DNA of 64,000 bases from Bradyrhizobium sp. 200 (GTDB lineage Bacteria; Pseudomonadota; Alphaproteobacteria; Rhizobiales; Xanthobacteraceae): the NCBI RefSeq assembly GCF_023100945.1, contig NZ_CP064689.1, positions 6,244,001 through 6,308,000 of the forward strand, in the 5' to 3' direction. The position numbers and the translations under genes were made by a program. The notes below the pieces were generated by a model. It was not told the DNA's origin. It did not search any database and worked only from the letters and a program-made list of their open reading frames with translations. Below are positions 44,001-52,485 of the stretch, one piece after another. Numbering within the stretch: position 1 is the stretch's first letter; each line of letters begins with the position of its first letter.

Positions 44001-45161
44001 CTAATTCAATTTGTCGCCTATGGATGGATCGGTCGGCAGCGCCCCGAGGATGCGCGCCAGCCCGACCTGCGAATGCACGCCGGTCTTCTCGAAGCAGCGC
44101 TTGAGATGCGTCTTCACGGTGGAGGGCGATATGCCGAGCATCGCTGCCGCCTCCGGCCCGGTACGCCCGCTTCCGATCAGCACCGCGACACGCGCTTCCG
44201 CGGCGGTCAGGCCGAACGTCGTCTGGATCGCGGCCGCCGTGGCTCGCGACTGCGCGCTTGGATCGATGATCAGGACTAGAAGGCGGGCTTGCTCGAGCAT
44301 TTCCCATAATGCAAAAGCTGGAGGTGGCAACGGCACCGGCAGCACCAGCAGCGGCGCCGCGCCGGATGGCCGGCTCAACCGCAATGGCCCACCAAGCTCG
44401 GTGCCTGTGCCGGATGCGACCGCCAGGGCCTGCGCCAAGGCGCGAGACAGCGCGGCGGTTTCCGCAGGCAACGCCGCGGCGAGACGAAGGCCACCATCGC
44501 GATCCAGCGCCAGTCCATCACGCGTGCGCAGCAGTGCTTCGGCGGCCGGATTGGTCAAGGTGATGCGTCCCTTGCCGTCGAGCAACAGCGCGGGGTTCGG
44601 CATCAGATGCAACACGCTTGCCAACTGTCGCGTGCCATCGGCCAGGTGTCCCAGTTTCAATGTGGCGTCGACCGCGCGGCATAAATGCGGCGAGAGCCGC
44701 TGGAGACGCCGAACACTTTCGTCCGCACGATCCGCACCACGGGCGGAAAGGCTGAAGCCAAGTCCGCCGATGCTACCATCCTGCGTCAGCGCGCGATGGT
44801 TTATGTTGAGTGCTTCAACAATTCCCTGCGGTTTCAGCACATCGGCGTAAAATGCCGTTTTCGAAATCGTCCCCCTTTCCAACAACGAATTGACGACCAC
44901 CGCCTTTCCGAACGGGACCTTTGTCATCGCCAGCGTCCACGGATTCCAGCTGTAATGCCGCAGGTAGAACGCCGAAAGTTCTTCTGACAACCGGCCGACT
45001 ATTTCGAGACTGCGTCCGCGACCTGGCGGAGCGATGTAGACCAACAAGCCTCCCACGGCGCCGAGATGATCGGAGATGCGCGTGAGGACCTCGGGCCAAA
45101 TATGAGGATCAGCGACGGCCCCGTAGATCAGGTCCAGCAGGGCCTCGTACCGGCTTTCCAT
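44001..45161 (-). CDS. LuxR-family transcriptional regulator (tandem paralog 1)
   Basis: 386 residues. C-terminal helix-turn-helix of the LuxR/GerE type: LTAAEARVAVLIGSGRTGPEAAAMLGISPSTVKTHLKRCFEKTGVHSQVGLARIL. The central part has a PAS-like stretch (LHLMPNPALLLDGKGRITLTNPAAEALLR). The N-terminal 170 residues (DLIYGAVADPHIWPEVLTRISDHLGAVGGLLVYIAP) form an uncharacterised sensor region. No receiver domain is present, so it is probably ligand- or redox-sensing rather than phosphorylated. It is strongly similar to the next gene (45194-46378), 32 bp away, and the two come from duplication. Confidence 0.88.
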   Translation of the reverse strand: MESRYEALLDLIYGAVADPHIWPEVLTRISDHLGAVGGLLVYIAPPGRGRSLEIVGRLSEELSAFYLRHYSWNPWTLAMTKVPFGKAVVVNSLLERGTISKTAFYADVLKPQGIVEALNINHRALTQDGSIGGLGFSLSARGADRADESVRRLQRLSPHLCRAVDATLKLGHLADGTRQLASVLHLMPNPALLLDGKGRITLTNPAAEALLRTRDGLALDRDGGLRLAAALPAETAALSRALAQALAVASGTGTELGGPLRLSRPSGAAPLLVLPVPLPPPAFALWEMLEQARLLVLIIDPSAQSRATAAAIQTTFGLTAAEARVAVLIGSGRTGPEAAAMLGISPSTVKTHLKRCFEKTGVHSQVGLARILGALPTDPSIGDKLN

Positions 45162-45193
45162 GGATTGGCTTTCCTCAATGCGCAGCTCAGAAA

Positions 45194-46378
45194 CTAATTC
45201 AATTTTCCGCCCTTCGAGGGATCGATCGGAAATGCTCCGAGAATCCGCGCCAGCCCGACCTGCGAACGCACACCGGTCTTCTCGAAGCAGCGCTTGAGAT
45301 GTGTCTTCACGGTCGATGGCGATATGCCGAGCATCGCTGCCGTCTCCGGCCCGCTACGCCCGCTTCCGATCAGCACCGCGACACGGGCCTCCGCCGCGGT
45401 CAGGCCGAAAGTCGACTGGATCGCGGCCGCCGTGGCTCGCGACTGCGCGCTTGGGTCGACGATGAGGACGAGGACACGCGCGTGCTCCAACAATTCCCAT
45501 AACGCAAAGGCGGGTGGCGGCAGCGGGACAGGCAGGACCAGCAACGGCGCCGCACCAGTAGGTCTGGTCAGTCGCAACGGCCCGCCAAGTTCGGCGCCGG
45601 TACCGGATGCGACCGCCGATGCCTGCGCCAAGGCGCGAGACAGCGCGGCCGTTTCCGCCGGCAGCGCTGCGGCAAGTCGAAGGCCGCCCTCGCGATCGAG
45701 TGTGAGGCCGTCATTTGCTCGCAGCAGCGATTCTGCTGCCGGATTGGCCAATGTGATGCGCCCCTTGCCATCCAGCAACAGTGCGGGATTCGGCATCAGT
45801 TGCAACACCCTGGCCAACTGCCTTGTGCCGTCGGCAAGCCGCCCAAGTTTTAGCGTGGCATCGAGTGCTCGGGACAAATGCGGTGCCAGCCGCTGCAGAC
45901 GCCGGACATTTTCATCCACGCGGTCTGTTTCATGCGGAGGGACGCCAAAACCAAGTCCGCCGATGCTGCCGTCCAGTGACATGGCACGATGGCTGACGCA
46001 CATCATGTCCGCAATTCCCTGCGGCTGCAGAATGTCGGTATAGAAGGCCGTCTTGTGAACGATACAACGTTCGACCAGGGAGCCACAAATGGTTGCCTGA
46101 CCAAACGGCACGTCGCGCATCGCGAGTGTCCAGGGATTCCAGACATGATGCTTGTGAAATGTCGGCGTATATTCGTCGGCGAGCCGGCCTAGAATGAGTA
46201 GATTCTGATTCTGACTGCCAGGCGCCGCGTTATAGACCAGCATCCCCCCGACCGCACCGATATGGTCGGAAACGTGCGTCAGGACCTCCGGCCACCGATC
46301 TGGATCTGCAACCGCTCCGTAGATGAGATCGAGCAGAACACCCTGGCGATGTGATGCCGGCAAGCTACGGCGACCCAT
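45194..46378 (-). CDS. LuxR-family transcriptional regulator (tandem paralog 2)
   Basis: 394 residues with the same layout as its neighbour: N-terminal LDLIYGAVADPDRWPEVLTHVSDHIGAVGG, middle VLQLMPNPALLLDGKGRITLANPAAESLLR, and C-terminal LTAAEARVAVLIGSGRSGPETAAMLGISPSTVKTHLKRCFEKTGVRSQVGLARIL. DNA-level identity in the HTH-coding part is visibly high. Sequence has diverged more in the N-terminal third, as expected if each binds a different ligand. The start is taken at ATG 46378; TTG 46393 is an alternative. Probably co-transcribed with the first paralog. Confidence 0.86.
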   Translation of the reverse strand: MGRRSLPASHRQGVLLDLIYGAVADPDRWPEVLTHVSDHIGAVGGMLVYNAAPGSQNQNLLILGRLADEYTPTFHKHHVWNPWTLAMRDVPFGQATICGSLVERCIVHKTAFYTDILQPQGIADMMCVSHRAMSLDGSIGGLGFGVPPHETDRVDENVRRLQRLAPHLSRALDATLKLGRLADGTRQLARVLQLMPNPALLLDGKGRITLANPAAESLLRANDGLTLDREGGLRLAAALPAETAALSRALAQASAVASGTGAELGGPLRLTRPTGAAPLLVLPVPLPPPAFALWELLEHARVLVLIVDPSAQSRATAAAIQSTFGLTAAEARVAVLIGSGRSGPETAAMLGISPSTVKTHLKRCFEKTGVRSQVGLARILGAFPIDPSKGGKLN

Positions 46379-46815
46379 TTTACAAATCCGCAACTTCCAA
46401 AATCAGCGAAGTAATCACGGAAGCCTAGCACAACCACCCTCGCGACGGCATCCCCCGATCGGATGATCGCAGCGTGCCCGGAGTTCCGATCCGACCTGTT
46501 TCAAATGATCGTCGCATCCGCGCCCTGCCGGCAGAACAATCACCCGCGGCATCCGGATTCATCACAGCGTCGCCCGCGAGCGTCATGTTCTTGTCATGTG
46601 CGATCAAAGCAGCAGCACATGCTCACCGATTGATCGGCAATGCGCGCCGCTCACCGCTTCGATTTTAGGTGCGGCGTCTCCCCCGACCGGGGGGCGACAG
46701 CAACGTGCCGACCATGCTCACTTGCGCTAACCGAGCCGCTTCGCGCATTTCCATCACGCAAGACCATTTGTTAGAGCACGGTCCATTACGAATTAGTCTT
46801 TGGCGAGAACGCGCA
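46379..46815. other. Intergenic region between LuxR pair and PQ-loop gene
   Basis: About 440 bp between divergent genes. It has a GC-rich inverted repeat CTCCCCC-gacc-GGGGGGC (46679-46697) and scattered GATCATG-like elements. No ORF with a credible start and no RNA gene are seen. It is the most likely site for control by the LuxR proteins, but I see no clear palindromic LuxR box. Confidence 0.45.
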
Positions 46816-47460
46816 ATGCGATTGGAAGACATCACACTGACACTGTTCGCGGCATGCAATTTCATTCGCCTGTTCGCCTATTTTCCGCAAATCTACAAAA
46901 CCGCGACCGACAAGAACGGGGCATCAGCCATCTCGTATACGACGTGGGGACTGTTCCTGATCGCGAACCTTTCAACGGTCGCCTATGCGCTGGTCAACCG
47001 CGCCGATTGGTGGTTGGCGGCATGCTTCACATGCAACGCCCTCTGTTGCCTTGCCATTCTGGCAGTTGCGTACCGGCGTGGTCATTCTCACGCGCGCACA
47101 TCGGGTCCGACGGCGACACCGTTGCCCGGCTCGCGACGCAGCCTGTCGGAATACATGAAGCAGTTCATTGCTGTTCGTACCGGGTCAGCCACTCAAGTCG
47201 TTCGCGACGGTTCTAAGGAGGTAGAGATGCCGTTACCATCGCTCGAAGAGCTCAGCCCGCAGGATCGTGTGACCTATCGACGATGGGTAGGTGGCCTGTT
47301 TGCCACCTACGGTTCGATACTGATGCTATGTGTCGCCTTCGTTGCTTACAAAGTGATAGTCGCGCCGACACAAAGCCAAGCGCTTGCGGAGCCAGCCGAC
47401 GAAAATGCGATCGATACGATTGGCCGTTCGCCAGTCAGGCAGGCTGTGAAGCATGACTAG
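46816..47460 (+). CDS. PQ-loop repeat (SWEET/SemiSWEET-like) membrane protein with extra C-terminal helix
   Basis: 214 residues. The N-terminal 90 residues are a single PQ-loop unit: CNFIRLFAYFPQIYKTATDKNGASAISYTTW (PQ motif in FPQI) plus two more helices (LFLIANLSTVAYALV; WWLAACFTCNALCCLAILAV). That is the three-helix size of SemiSWEET. A soluble stretch (about 100-175) then leads to another membrane helix (GGLFATYGSILMLCVAFVAYKVIVA). SemiSWEETs move sugars as dimers; the extended C terminus is unusual. ATG 46816 is the family-like start. A role in sugar transport is inferred. Confidence 0.72.
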   Translation: MRLEDITLTLFAACNFIRLFAYFPQIYKTATDKNGASAISYTTWGLFLIANLSTVAYALVNRADWWLAACFTCNALCCLAILAVAYRRGHSHARTSGPTATPLPGSRRSLSEYMKQFIAVRTGSATQVVRDGSKEVEMPLPSLEELSPQDRVTYRRWVGGLFATYGSILMLCVAFVAYKVIVAPTQSQALAEPADENAIDTIGRSPVRQAVKHD

Positions 47461-47492
47461 CGCGACACGGAATCTGAGTAACCGTGCGTCAC

Positions 47493-47700
47493 TCAATCCC
47501 AAGCCGGCGCATAGCCGGGATTTACACACCGTTTGTCCTTCGGCAAGGCCGCAATCCCTGTCCACATCATCCAAATTCAGCTTGAGCGCATCGAGATTGA
47601 CCTGCGCCAGCAGACAATAGGCGACCAGCGGAATCGATTTCGCAGTGAGAAACTGGCGGAGTCGCGTCTGGTCCAGCATCACGTGGGGGAATAAAGGCCC
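47493..47700 (-). pseudogene. Aldo/keto reductase 3' relic, copy B (frameshifted, internally deleted)
   Basis: One frame reads MLDQTRLRQFLTAKSIPLVAYCLLAQ and then directly NLDALKLNLDDVDR; in intact aldo/keto reductases about 50 residues normally lie between these blocks. After a one-base shift the tail IAALPKDKRCVNPGYAPAWD and stop follow. A mini-ORF from ATG 47570 (25 residues) covers the tail but has no good ribosome site. The tail matches copy A (43905-43997); several differences between the copies are synonymous, so the tails diverged under coding constraint before they decayed. Confidence 0.65.
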
Positions 47701-47809
47701 GCGTGCGTAGCGAAAGCCGCGCGGACGGTATTTCATTGAGGGAAATAGGCCGCTATTGAATAATCTGGGCGCCGGGCGCCGGGCAAGTCAAGATCAGGTT
47801 AGGGATGCG

Positions 47810-47938
47810 ATGGTAAGGGCGTTGCGACAATGGCTGGAAACCCATGAGCTGCCCGCGATCATCGCCGCCGTGCTCGGCGCGGTCATGACGATTTCCGTAC
47901 TGATGGTGGTGGTCGGCTATCTCGTGGCGAGGCAGTGA
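47810..47938 (+). CDS. Putative small single-span membrane protein
   Basis: 42 residues: MVRALRQWLETHELPAIIAA with a membrane helix (AIIAAVLGAVMTISVLMVVVGYLVA). AGGG lies 4-6 bases upstream of ATG 47810. Bradyrhizobial genomes have many such peptides, and I cannot name a family. It could also be a non-coding open frame; the hydrophobic helix with a basic N terminus argues for a gene. Confidence 0.45.
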   Translation: MVRALRQWLETHELPAIIAAVLGAVMTISVLMVVVGYLVARQ

Positions 47939-48016
47939 GCTGACTTGATGTAGCGCACTGCCCGGCACAAGGTTCGAGTGGTCCTCGCGGACCCACCGGT
48001 TCTCACGCCGAACACC

Positions 48017-49000
48017 TCATTTCCCGGTTCCGGCCGCCGCAAGAATGGGCGACCAGCGTGCGATCTCGGATCGAACAAAACGGTCGAATGCAGCCGGGTT
48101 GCGTTCGTCCTTGGCCGGTATCGAGCCGCCGAGCTGGGCAATTCGCTCGCGCACAGCATCCTCATCCAGCGCCCGGTCGAGCGCATCGGAAAGCCTGGCG
48201 ATGATTTCGGGCGAAACGCCTTTCGGCGCAAACAGTCCCGCCCAGACGCTCATCTCGTAGCTGATGCCGGCCTCCTTCGCGGTCGGAACTTCAGGTAGCG
48301 TTTCGAGGCGTTTCGCGGCAGAGACCGCGAAGGCCTTGACCGAGCCGGCCAAAACCGACTCCGCGACGCTGACCGATTGCTCGCACATGAAATCGACGTG
48401 CCCCCCGACCAGATCGTTCAATGCCGGGCCTGAACCGCGATAGGCAACAAGCGCCGGCTTCGCACCGATTTCCGCGGTAAACAAAAGACACGCCATATGC
48501 GAGGACGCGCCGATGCCGCCATGGGCCTGCTTCACCGCGTCACCCCGTTGCCGGAGGACCGCGACGAATTCCTTCAGGTCCTGTGCCGGGAAATCCTTCC
48601 GCGCGATCACGACTGCCGGCGAGTGGGCGGTGAAGCCGATCGGCACGAAGTCGGCAACGGGATCGTATTTGAGGTTCGGCGTCAGCACCGGCGCTGCGAC
48701 ATGCGAGCCCATCGCCGCGGCAAGCAGGGTATAGCCGTCGGGTGCGGCAGAAGCGACGCGCGCGCTGCCGACCGTGCCGCCGGCGCCGCTGACGTTCTCG
48801 ATGACGATAGATTGCCCGAGGATCTTCGACATCTGGCTGGTGACGATGCGCGCCACGACGTCGCTGGCGCCGCCGGGAGGGAACGGCACGACCACCGTGA
48901 TCGCCCTGGAGGGATAGTCCTGCGCGCCGGCCTCCCCGGCGATGCCAGCCAATAGCATCGCAACTGCGCAAGCTTTCCGGACACACGTGCCAGCTTTCAT
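48017..49000 (-). CDS. TctC/Bug-family tripartite tricarboxylate transporter substrate-binding protein
   Basis: 327 residues with signal peptide (ACAVAMLLAGIAGEAGAQ) and Bug blocks YPSRAITVVVPFPPGGASDVVAR, VIENVSGAGGTVGSARVASAAPDGYTLL, KQAHGGIGASSHMACLLFT, LPEVPTAKEAGISYEMSVWAGLFAP. No permease genes are near. It lies 31 bp downstream of the Gfo/Idh/MocA gene on the same strand, so uptake and oxidation of one compound is plausible. Ligand unknown; it shares only family-level likeness with the other TctC protein at 35295-36281. Confidence 0.92.
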   Translation of the reverse strand: MKAGTCVRKACAVAMLLAGIAGEAGAQDYPSRAITVVVPFPPGGASDVVARIVTSQMSKILGQSIVIENVSGAGGTVGSARVASAAPDGYTLLAAAMGSHVAAPVLTPNLKYDPVADFVPIGFTAHSPAVVIARKDFPAQDLKEFVAVLRQRGDAVKQAHGGIGASSHMACLLFTAEIGAKPALVAYRGSGPALNDLVGGHVDFMCEQSVSVAESVLAGSVKAFAVSAAKRLETLPEVPTAKEAGISYEMSVWAGLFAPKGVSPEIIARLSDALDRALDEDAVRERIAQLGGSIPAKDERNPAAFDRFVRSEIARWSPILAAAGTGK

Positions 49001-49031
49001 AACGCGCGCTCCTATCCGTGCTGCTGCGCCG

Positions 49032-50048
49032 TCACATTTTCACATCGCCGTTCAATATTTCCGCAACCTCGACCGAACGTCCCTCGCGGCCTGAGAGAAT
49101 GCCGGCGCGCACCACCGCGAGCGATCTCGTCGCCTCCTCGCCCCCGACTTCGTGCTGACGCTGCCCGCGCGCCGCCGCGGCGAACTCCTCGAGTTCCTCG
49201 ACCAGCGTATCGTTGACCGGGCATGGCACCGCAACAGGGTGGCCTTCACCGCGCTTGAGCAGCCGCAGTCCGTTGTGCAAATCGTAGAACGCCGTCATGT
49301 CCTTGCCGTAGACGTTCATCAGGTAATACTCGGACGCCGAGGCGTAGCTCGCGTTCAGCGTCGAAAGCGCGCCGTTCTCGTGCTCCAGGATCAGGCTCGC
49401 GACGTCAGGATTGTTGCCGGGCAGCACCAGTTGCGCCGACTGTGCGCGTACCGCGCGGACCGGCCCGATCAGGTAGGCGAGCACGTCGATGTAGTGGATT
49501 CCGATCTGCAGCATCACACCGCCCGGCATGCCTGCGGCCTGGTAGCGCCAGGAGGTGAGATCGACCTTGCCGAGGCGGTCGCGGCTGATGTTCGCCTCGG
49601 CGTTGACGAGCTTGCCGAACCGGCCGGCGTCGATCTGCTGCCTGATGTAGCGGAAATGGCTCTCGCGCCGCCGCTGATAGCCGAGCGCCAGAACCACCCC
49701 GGCCTTGCGACAGGCCTCGGTGATGGCGCGGCCGTCCGAGATGCTGTTGGCGATCGGCTTGTCCAGAAAGACGTGCTTGCCGGCGGCAGCGGCCGCGCAG
49801 GTCGTCGCCAGATGCACATCGTTCGGCGTCGTGTTGATGATCGCCTCGATCTCGGCATCGGCCAGCATCGCCTCGTAGCTGGCGGCAGGCCGGCAGTGAT
49901 ATTTTGCCGCGAAATTTTTTCGTTTTTCCTCGGAACGGGTGTAGCAGCTACGGATCTCGAGCTTGCCCGAGCGCTGGATGGCATCCGCCAGAACGTCGGA
50001 CCACCAGCCCAGCCCGATACAGGCCACGCGGAGCGGATCGGCACTCAT
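49032..50048 (-). CDS. Gfo/Idh/MocA-family oxidoreductase
   Basis: 338 residues. N-terminal Rossmann start RVACIGLGWWSDVLADAI, then INTTPNDVHLATTCAAAAAGKHVFLDKPIANS with the EKP-like DKP motif near residues 96-98, and C-terminal domain with GIHYIDVLAYLIGPVRAVRA and YASASEYYLMNVYGKD. These enzymes oxidise sugars, inositols or related compounds with NAD(P). ATG 50048 has GGGGAGG upstream; an in-frame ATG lies 15 bp before. It is likely in an operon with the TctC gene downstream. Confidence 0.9.
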   Translation of the reverse strand: MSADPLRVACIGLGWWSDVLADAIQRSGKLEIRSCYTRSEEKRKNFAAKYHCRPAASYEAMLADAEIEAIINTTPNDVHLATTCAAAAAGKHVFLDKPIANSISDGRAITEACRKAGVVLALGYQRRRESHFRYIRQQIDAGRFGKLVNAEANISRDRLGKVDLTSWRYQAAGMPGGVMLQIGIHYIDVLAYLIGPVRAVRAQSAQLVLPGNNPDVASLILEHENGALSTLNASYASASEYYLMNVYGKDMTAFYDLHNGLRLLKRGEGHPVAVPCPVNDTLVEELEEFAAAARGQRQHEVGGEEATRSLAVVRAGILSGREGRSVEVAEILNGDVKM

Positions 50049-50231
50049 CACTGCCCTCCCCAAAGGCCGAGCTCGTTGGCTGGCTTCGGTTCCTTATGTC
50101 AAGGTGCACGAAACTTCCGGCTGCAATCTTGCAACGCACGCGTCGGCAAGGCAATCAAGCCTAGCCAGACACTGAGGCGCGAACATGGAAGGTTATGGGG
50201 ATCCGTGCCGACGATCTCCCGGTCGAACGCG

Positions 50232-51812
50232 TCAGATATGCTGCGCCATGATCTGGCCGGGTCGCGCATCCAGACGGGGCTCGATATCGACCGACCACAG
50301 GTCGCGGTTGTCGACGTCCTTCAACGTCACGGTCATCACTTCGGTCTTGTCGTCGATGTCGATGCGACCGAAAAACTGCATACCGTAACAGGGCGCGAGA
50401 TTCTCGCCGCTGCAGCCCTTCTGGAACATTGCTTTCGGCCCGAATGTATTGTCGAGCGGGGCCGGCGCCCAGGTGCCCGCATGCAGCGGGCCGGAGACGA
50501 ACTCCCAGAACGGTTCGAAATCCTGGAAGGCCGCGCGGTTCGGATCGTAGTGATGCGCGGCCGTGTAGTGCATGTCGGCGGTCAGCCACACCGTGTTGCG
50601 GATGCCGGCGCGCTTCATGAACGACAGCAAATTCGCAATCTCATGCTCGCGCCGCTCCGGCGGACCGTCGCCGAGCGCAATGGCATCCTCGCTGACCAGG
50701 CCGATCGGCATGTCGGCGGCGATCACCTTCCAGGTGGCATCGGACGCCACCAGTTCGCGCTTCAGCCACGCCAGTTGCGCCGCGCCAAAAATACAGGTGT
50801 CGCTGTGGTCGTCGCTCTTGTTAAAGGTTGAGTCGCGGTAGCTGCGCATATCGATCATGAAGACGTCGAGCAGCGGGCCGTAGGCGATCTTGCGATAGAT
50901 GCGGCCGTCCTCCTGCGCGGGCGCAGTTCGCATCGGCATGAACTCATGGAACGCGCGGCGCGCCCGAGCGACCAGCAGCGATGAGCCGTCCTCGGCATAG
51001 CCGGTCTCGTCGGCCGTGCCGATCGGCGCCCAGTCGTTGGTGACCTCGTGATCGTCCCATTGCGCGAACAGGGGCACGGCGGCATGGAAGGCGCGAAAGC
51101 TCTCGTCGAGCCAGTTGTATTTATAGTTGCCACGGAACTCCGCGAGGCTGTGGGCGACGACGGACTTCTCCTCGGTGACGATGTTTCGCCAGACCCCGCC
51201 ATCGGGCAGCTTCAACTCCCGCTCCACCGGGCAGTCCGCATAGATGTGATCGCCGGAGTGGATGAAGAAGTCCGGACGGTTGTCGAGCATGGTGCGGTAA
51301 GTCCGCATGCCGCCGCGGCTTTCGTCGATGCCCCAACCCTGCCCCGTCGTATCGCCCGACCAGGCGAACGACACCGAGCTTCGCGCCGTGGGCGCGGTGC
51401 GGAAATGCCCGAGCTGCGTCTCGCCTGATATCCCCTGCCCGCCGATATCTTCAAACCGAACGCGATAGAAAATATCCTGCCCGGGTGGCAGGCCGCCGAG
51501 CAGCGCCTTTGCAGTGAAATCGCTGGCCGGCAATGCGTCGGCACTAGCCGAGCCAATGATGGTCTTGAAACCCTCGACCGTCGAACACTCCACCTGCATC
51601 CGGGCGGCGCGGTCGGCTCGCGCCCAGATTACGGCAGAGTCGGCCGAGACATCGCCCGATTGGATGCCGCTCGTGATGAGTGGCCGATCCGCAGCGCGGC
51701 TGAGGTAAGGTTTGGCGAAGCTACCGAGACCGGCAACGGCGCATGTCGCGGCGGAGCGGACCAGCAATTGACGCCGGTTCAAGCTTTGCCCGGCGCGTAT
51801 CGCAATCGGCAT
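50232..51812 (-). CDS. phoD: Tat-exported PhoD-like alkaline phosphatase
   Basis: 526 residues. Tat signal LNRRQLLVRSAATCAVAGLGSF, then an Ig-like domain (ITSGIQSGDVSADSAVIWARAD) and a PhoD metallophosphatase domain: FAWSGDTTGQGWGID, DFFIHSGDHIYADCPVE, LFAQWDDHEVTNDW, LLDVFMIDMRSYRDS, and TVWLTADMHYTAAHHYDP. These carry the metal-binding Asp, Asn and His residues and the family Cys-containing motif (DHIYADCP). It likely releases phosphate from phosphodiesters or teichoic-type polymers in the periplasm. It stands alone; no Pho box is evident upstream. Confidence 0.93.
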   Translation of the reverse strand: MPIAIRAGQSLNRRQLLVRSAATCAVAGLGSFAKPYLSRAADRPLITSGIQSGDVSADSAVIWARADRAARMQVECSTVEGFKTIIGSASADALPASDFTAKALLGGLPPGQDIFYRVRFEDIGGQGISGETQLGHFRTAPTARSSVSFAWSGDTTGQGWGIDESRGGMRTYRTMLDNRPDFFIHSGDHIYADCPVERELKLPDGGVWRNIVTEEKSVVAHSLAEFRGNYKYNWLDESFRAFHAAVPLFAQWDDHEVTNDWAPIGTADETGYAEDGSSLLVARARRAFHEFMPMRTAPAQEDGRIYRKIAYGPLLDVFMIDMRSYRDSTFNKSDDHSDTCIFGAAQLAWLKRELVASDATWKVIAADMPIGLVSEDAIALGDGPPERREHEIANLLSFMKRAGIRNTVWLTADMHYTAAHHYDPNRAAFQDFEPFWEFVSGPLHAGTWAPAPLDNTFGPKAMFQKGCSGENLAPCYGMQFFGRIDIDDKTEVMTVTLKDVDNRDLWSVDIEPRLDARPGQIMAQHI

Positions 51813-51920
51813 CGAAGCACCCTCGTCGAATCACGACGAAGGTGTGCCCGTTGAGTTTGACTCGCGGCTGAAGCTTTTACGACAGGTGGATGACGTGATG
51901 GGCGAGGGCCGTAGGATGAA

Positions 51921-52343
51921 CTACCGCTGCCAGCCGCAGATGCCGCCGGACCTGCACGGCCAGGTCTGGATGCGCGTGTCGCGCGCCTGCGCGTCGAGCG
52001 GATTGGTATGGCGACGCGTCAGCTTGGTGCGGGCCGCGCCGCGCGGTTTCTCGGCGCGCTCATGCACTACGCGAGTTGCAACGTGAGCAGCTATCTGAGT
52101 CCTGGGCGCCGATGCCTTCGGCACAACCACGCGCTCCGTCTTCACCGGCCGGGCATCGGCTCTGGCCTCGATCCGGACTGGGGCGAATCGCGTCTCCGGG
52201 CCGAGCCGCTTCGGCGAGAGCAGGGCTTGCGAAGGATCGAGACCGATGACCTCGCCGGCCTTGTATTCGTCGGCCAGCGCAGCGCTGCCCGATATCAGGA
52301 GCCCCGCGCAAAATGCCGCCGCAATAGCGCTTTTCAGGACCAT
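51921..52343 (-). CDS. Small exported basic protein, unknown family
   Basis: 140 residues. Signal peptide MVLKSAIAAAFCAGLLISGSAALADEYK (cleavage after ALA). The mature part is basic and low in hydrophobics: EVIGLDPSQALLSPKRLGPETRFAPVRIEARADARPVKTERVVVP, then RAARTKLTRRHTNPLDAQARDTRIQTWPCRSGGICGWQR with two Cys at the end. ATG 52343 has AGGAGG at ideal spacing. The function is unknown; proteins of this style are frequent in bradyrhizobia. Confidence 0.72.
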   Translation of the reverse strand: MVLKSAIAAAFCAGLLISGSAALADEYKAGEVIGLDPSQALLSPKRLGPETRFAPVRIEARADARPVKTERVVVPKASAPRTQIAAHVATRVVHERAEKPRGAARTKLTRRHTNPLDAQARDTRIQTWPCRSGGICGWQR

Positions 52344-52485
52344 CGAAGGCCTCCTGAAATCAACCAAAAATCTGAAGAACGGCCATGATGTAGTGAGTCG
52401 GCTGGACAAATCCAGCCGTTCCCGCTCTCGGGATTACCGCTGAGTAATCCGGCCGTGGAAAGTTCACATGCCGGATTAACAGGCC

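Noticed and set aside
49152..50831. 559-codon + strand frame across the oxidoreductase and PhoD genes
   Set aside because: Spans two convincing minus-strand genes and their gap; no start site or domain.
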